Program-made: the position numbers and the translations under genes
The notes under the pieces: model-generated
The model's database searches: none
What the model saw: the letters and a program-made list of their open reading frames with translations, nothing else
What the model was told of the DNA's origin: nothing
NCBI GenBank assembly: GCA_005882055.1
Contig: VBGQ01000014.1
Coordinates: 1-14,265, forward strand
Direction: 5' to 3'
Source of the DNA: Chloroflexota bacterium
GTDB taxonomy: Bacteria; Chloroflexota; Limnocylindria; QHBO01
DNA: 14,265 bases
Shown here: positions 13,862 to 14,265 of the stretch, piece by piece
How positions within the stretch are numbered: the stretch's first letter is position 1
How the letters are laid out: each line of letters begins with the position of its first letter

Positions 13862-14191
13862 ATGACAAACGACCGCGTCGACAGCGCCCTCGGCTTCGGT
13901 ACGGGTACCTCGACTGACCATTCAGACGGGATCCGCTGGGTCGATTACGCGAACATCAGCTGGAACCCGGTCTTCTGCAAGCGCTGCGACATCTGCATCG
14001 AGATCTGCCCCAAGGACACCCTGGTGATGCGCAACGACGCGGTCATCGAGGAGCAGAACTGCATCCTGTGCGGGCTCTGCGAGCGCTACTGCCCGGATCT
14101 GGCGATCGAGATGATCCCGGCCGCCGTCCAGGCGCACGCGGCCCAGGCCGCCGAACGCCGGACCTCCGAAGGCGCAGCAACGTCCGACTGA
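13862..14191 (+). CDS. korD: 2-oxoglutarate:ferredoxin oxidoreductase delta subunit (2x[4Fe-4S] ferredoxin)
   Basis: Small iron-sulfur subunit of 109 residues that carries electrons out of the 2-oxoacid oxidoreductase complex to soluble ferredoxin. Two complete binding motifs are visible: C39-x2-C42-x2-C45-x3-C49-Pro and C67-x2-C70-x2-C73-x3-C77-Pro, predicting two [4Fe-4S] clusters. The segment WNPVFCKRCDICIEICPKDT is characteristic of Kor/Por delta subunits. The N-terminal 24 and C-terminal 24 residues are low-complexity extensions. The ATG at 13862 is preferred to in-frame upstream starts, which lie inside the EamA gene. It precedes an alpha-subunit start by four bases, which supports the Kor assignment. 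An indole-pyruvate or pyruvate complex is the alternative. Confidence 0.88.
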   Translation: MTNDRVDSALGFGTGTSTDHSDGIRWVDYANISWNPVFCKRCDICIEICPKDTLVMRNDAVIEEQNCILCGLCERYCPDLAIEMIPAAVQAHAAQAAERRTSEGAATSD

Positions 14192-14195
14192 GCCG

Positions 14196-14265
14196 ATGCG
14201 CAAGCTGGTGCAGGGGAACGAGGCGGTCTTCCGCGGCGCGGTGGCCGCCGGCGCCAGCTACTACG
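14196..14265 (+). CDS. korA: 2-oxoacid:ferredoxin oxidoreductase alpha subunit, N-terminal fragment
   Basis: Only 23 codons are in the window: MRKLVQGNEAVFRGAVAAGA then SYY. The block QGNEAVFRGAVAAGASYY is the standard opening of KorA/PorA-type alpha subunits (QGNEAIALGAIxAGxxFY), which carry the pyrimidine-binding domain for thiamine diphosphate. The ATG is four bases after the korD stop, so translation is likely coupled. No Shine-Dalgarno is visible in that gap. The beta subunit would be expected downstream. Confidence 0.8.
   Translation, partial: MRKLVQGNEAVFRGAVAAGASYY

Noticed and set aside
1..14265. CRISPR arrays, tRNA/rRNA genes, insertion sequences, attachment sites, toxin-antitoxin or phage-defence genes
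   Set aside because: I looked on both strands and saw no regularly spaced repeats, cloverleaf-like sequence, transposase or integrase motifs, or defence-gene domains.

Overview
The window is a gene-dense (about 95% coding), GC-rich chromosomal segment from a bacterium. GC-biased third positions, GTG and TTG starts, several genes without a Shine-Dalgarno, an F420-type luciferase-like oxidoreductase, a CitA-like citrate synthase, an ECF42/DGPF pair and a ferredoxin-dependent 2-oxoacid oxidoreductase together suggest Chloroflexota (Limnocylindria/Ellin6529-like), or less likely a deep actinobacterial lineage. That placement is inference. I saw no tRNA, rRNA, CRISPR array, insertion sequence or phage gene. 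This reads as core genome, not an island.

Layout. (1) 1-397: 3' end of a luciferase-like F420-dependent oxidoreductase, overlapping tail-to-tail with (2) a minus-strand run read 5516 to 375: a membrane-anchored MA-clan metallopeptidase, an MFS transporter and proS, with gaps of 25 and 41 nt. (3) A stem-loop at 5543-5569 followed by a T-rich stretch separates this run from a minus-strand arsR remnant-trxA pair (6207-5610). The ArsR gene has lost its central DNA-binding part and is frameshifted. (4) 6208-6319 is a divergent control region holding three adjacent inverted repeats; on its other side lies an unlisted 51-residue zinc-ribbon gene (6320-6475). (5) Minus-strand cyclophilin and DPP IV-like peptidase genes overlap at TTGA, with an AMIN-like lipoprotein upstream. 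(6) Plus-strand citrate synthase, preceded by a -10-like box close to the ATG. (7) Minus-strand DGPF/YCII protein and ECF42 sigma factor. (8) Plus-strand EamA permease, then korD and the first 23 codons of korA.

How they work together. Citrate synthase and KorDA are TCA-cycle functions, with ferredoxin replacing NAD at the 2-oxoglutarate step. The two peptidases, cyclophilin, thioredoxin and ProRS are housekeeping or protein-quality functions. The ECF42/DGPF pair is a recognised regulatory module whose signal is poorly understood. The most unusual features are the decayed arsR with a still-structured control region, the small zinc-ribbon gene sharing that region, and the metallopeptidase, which I cannot assign to a named family.
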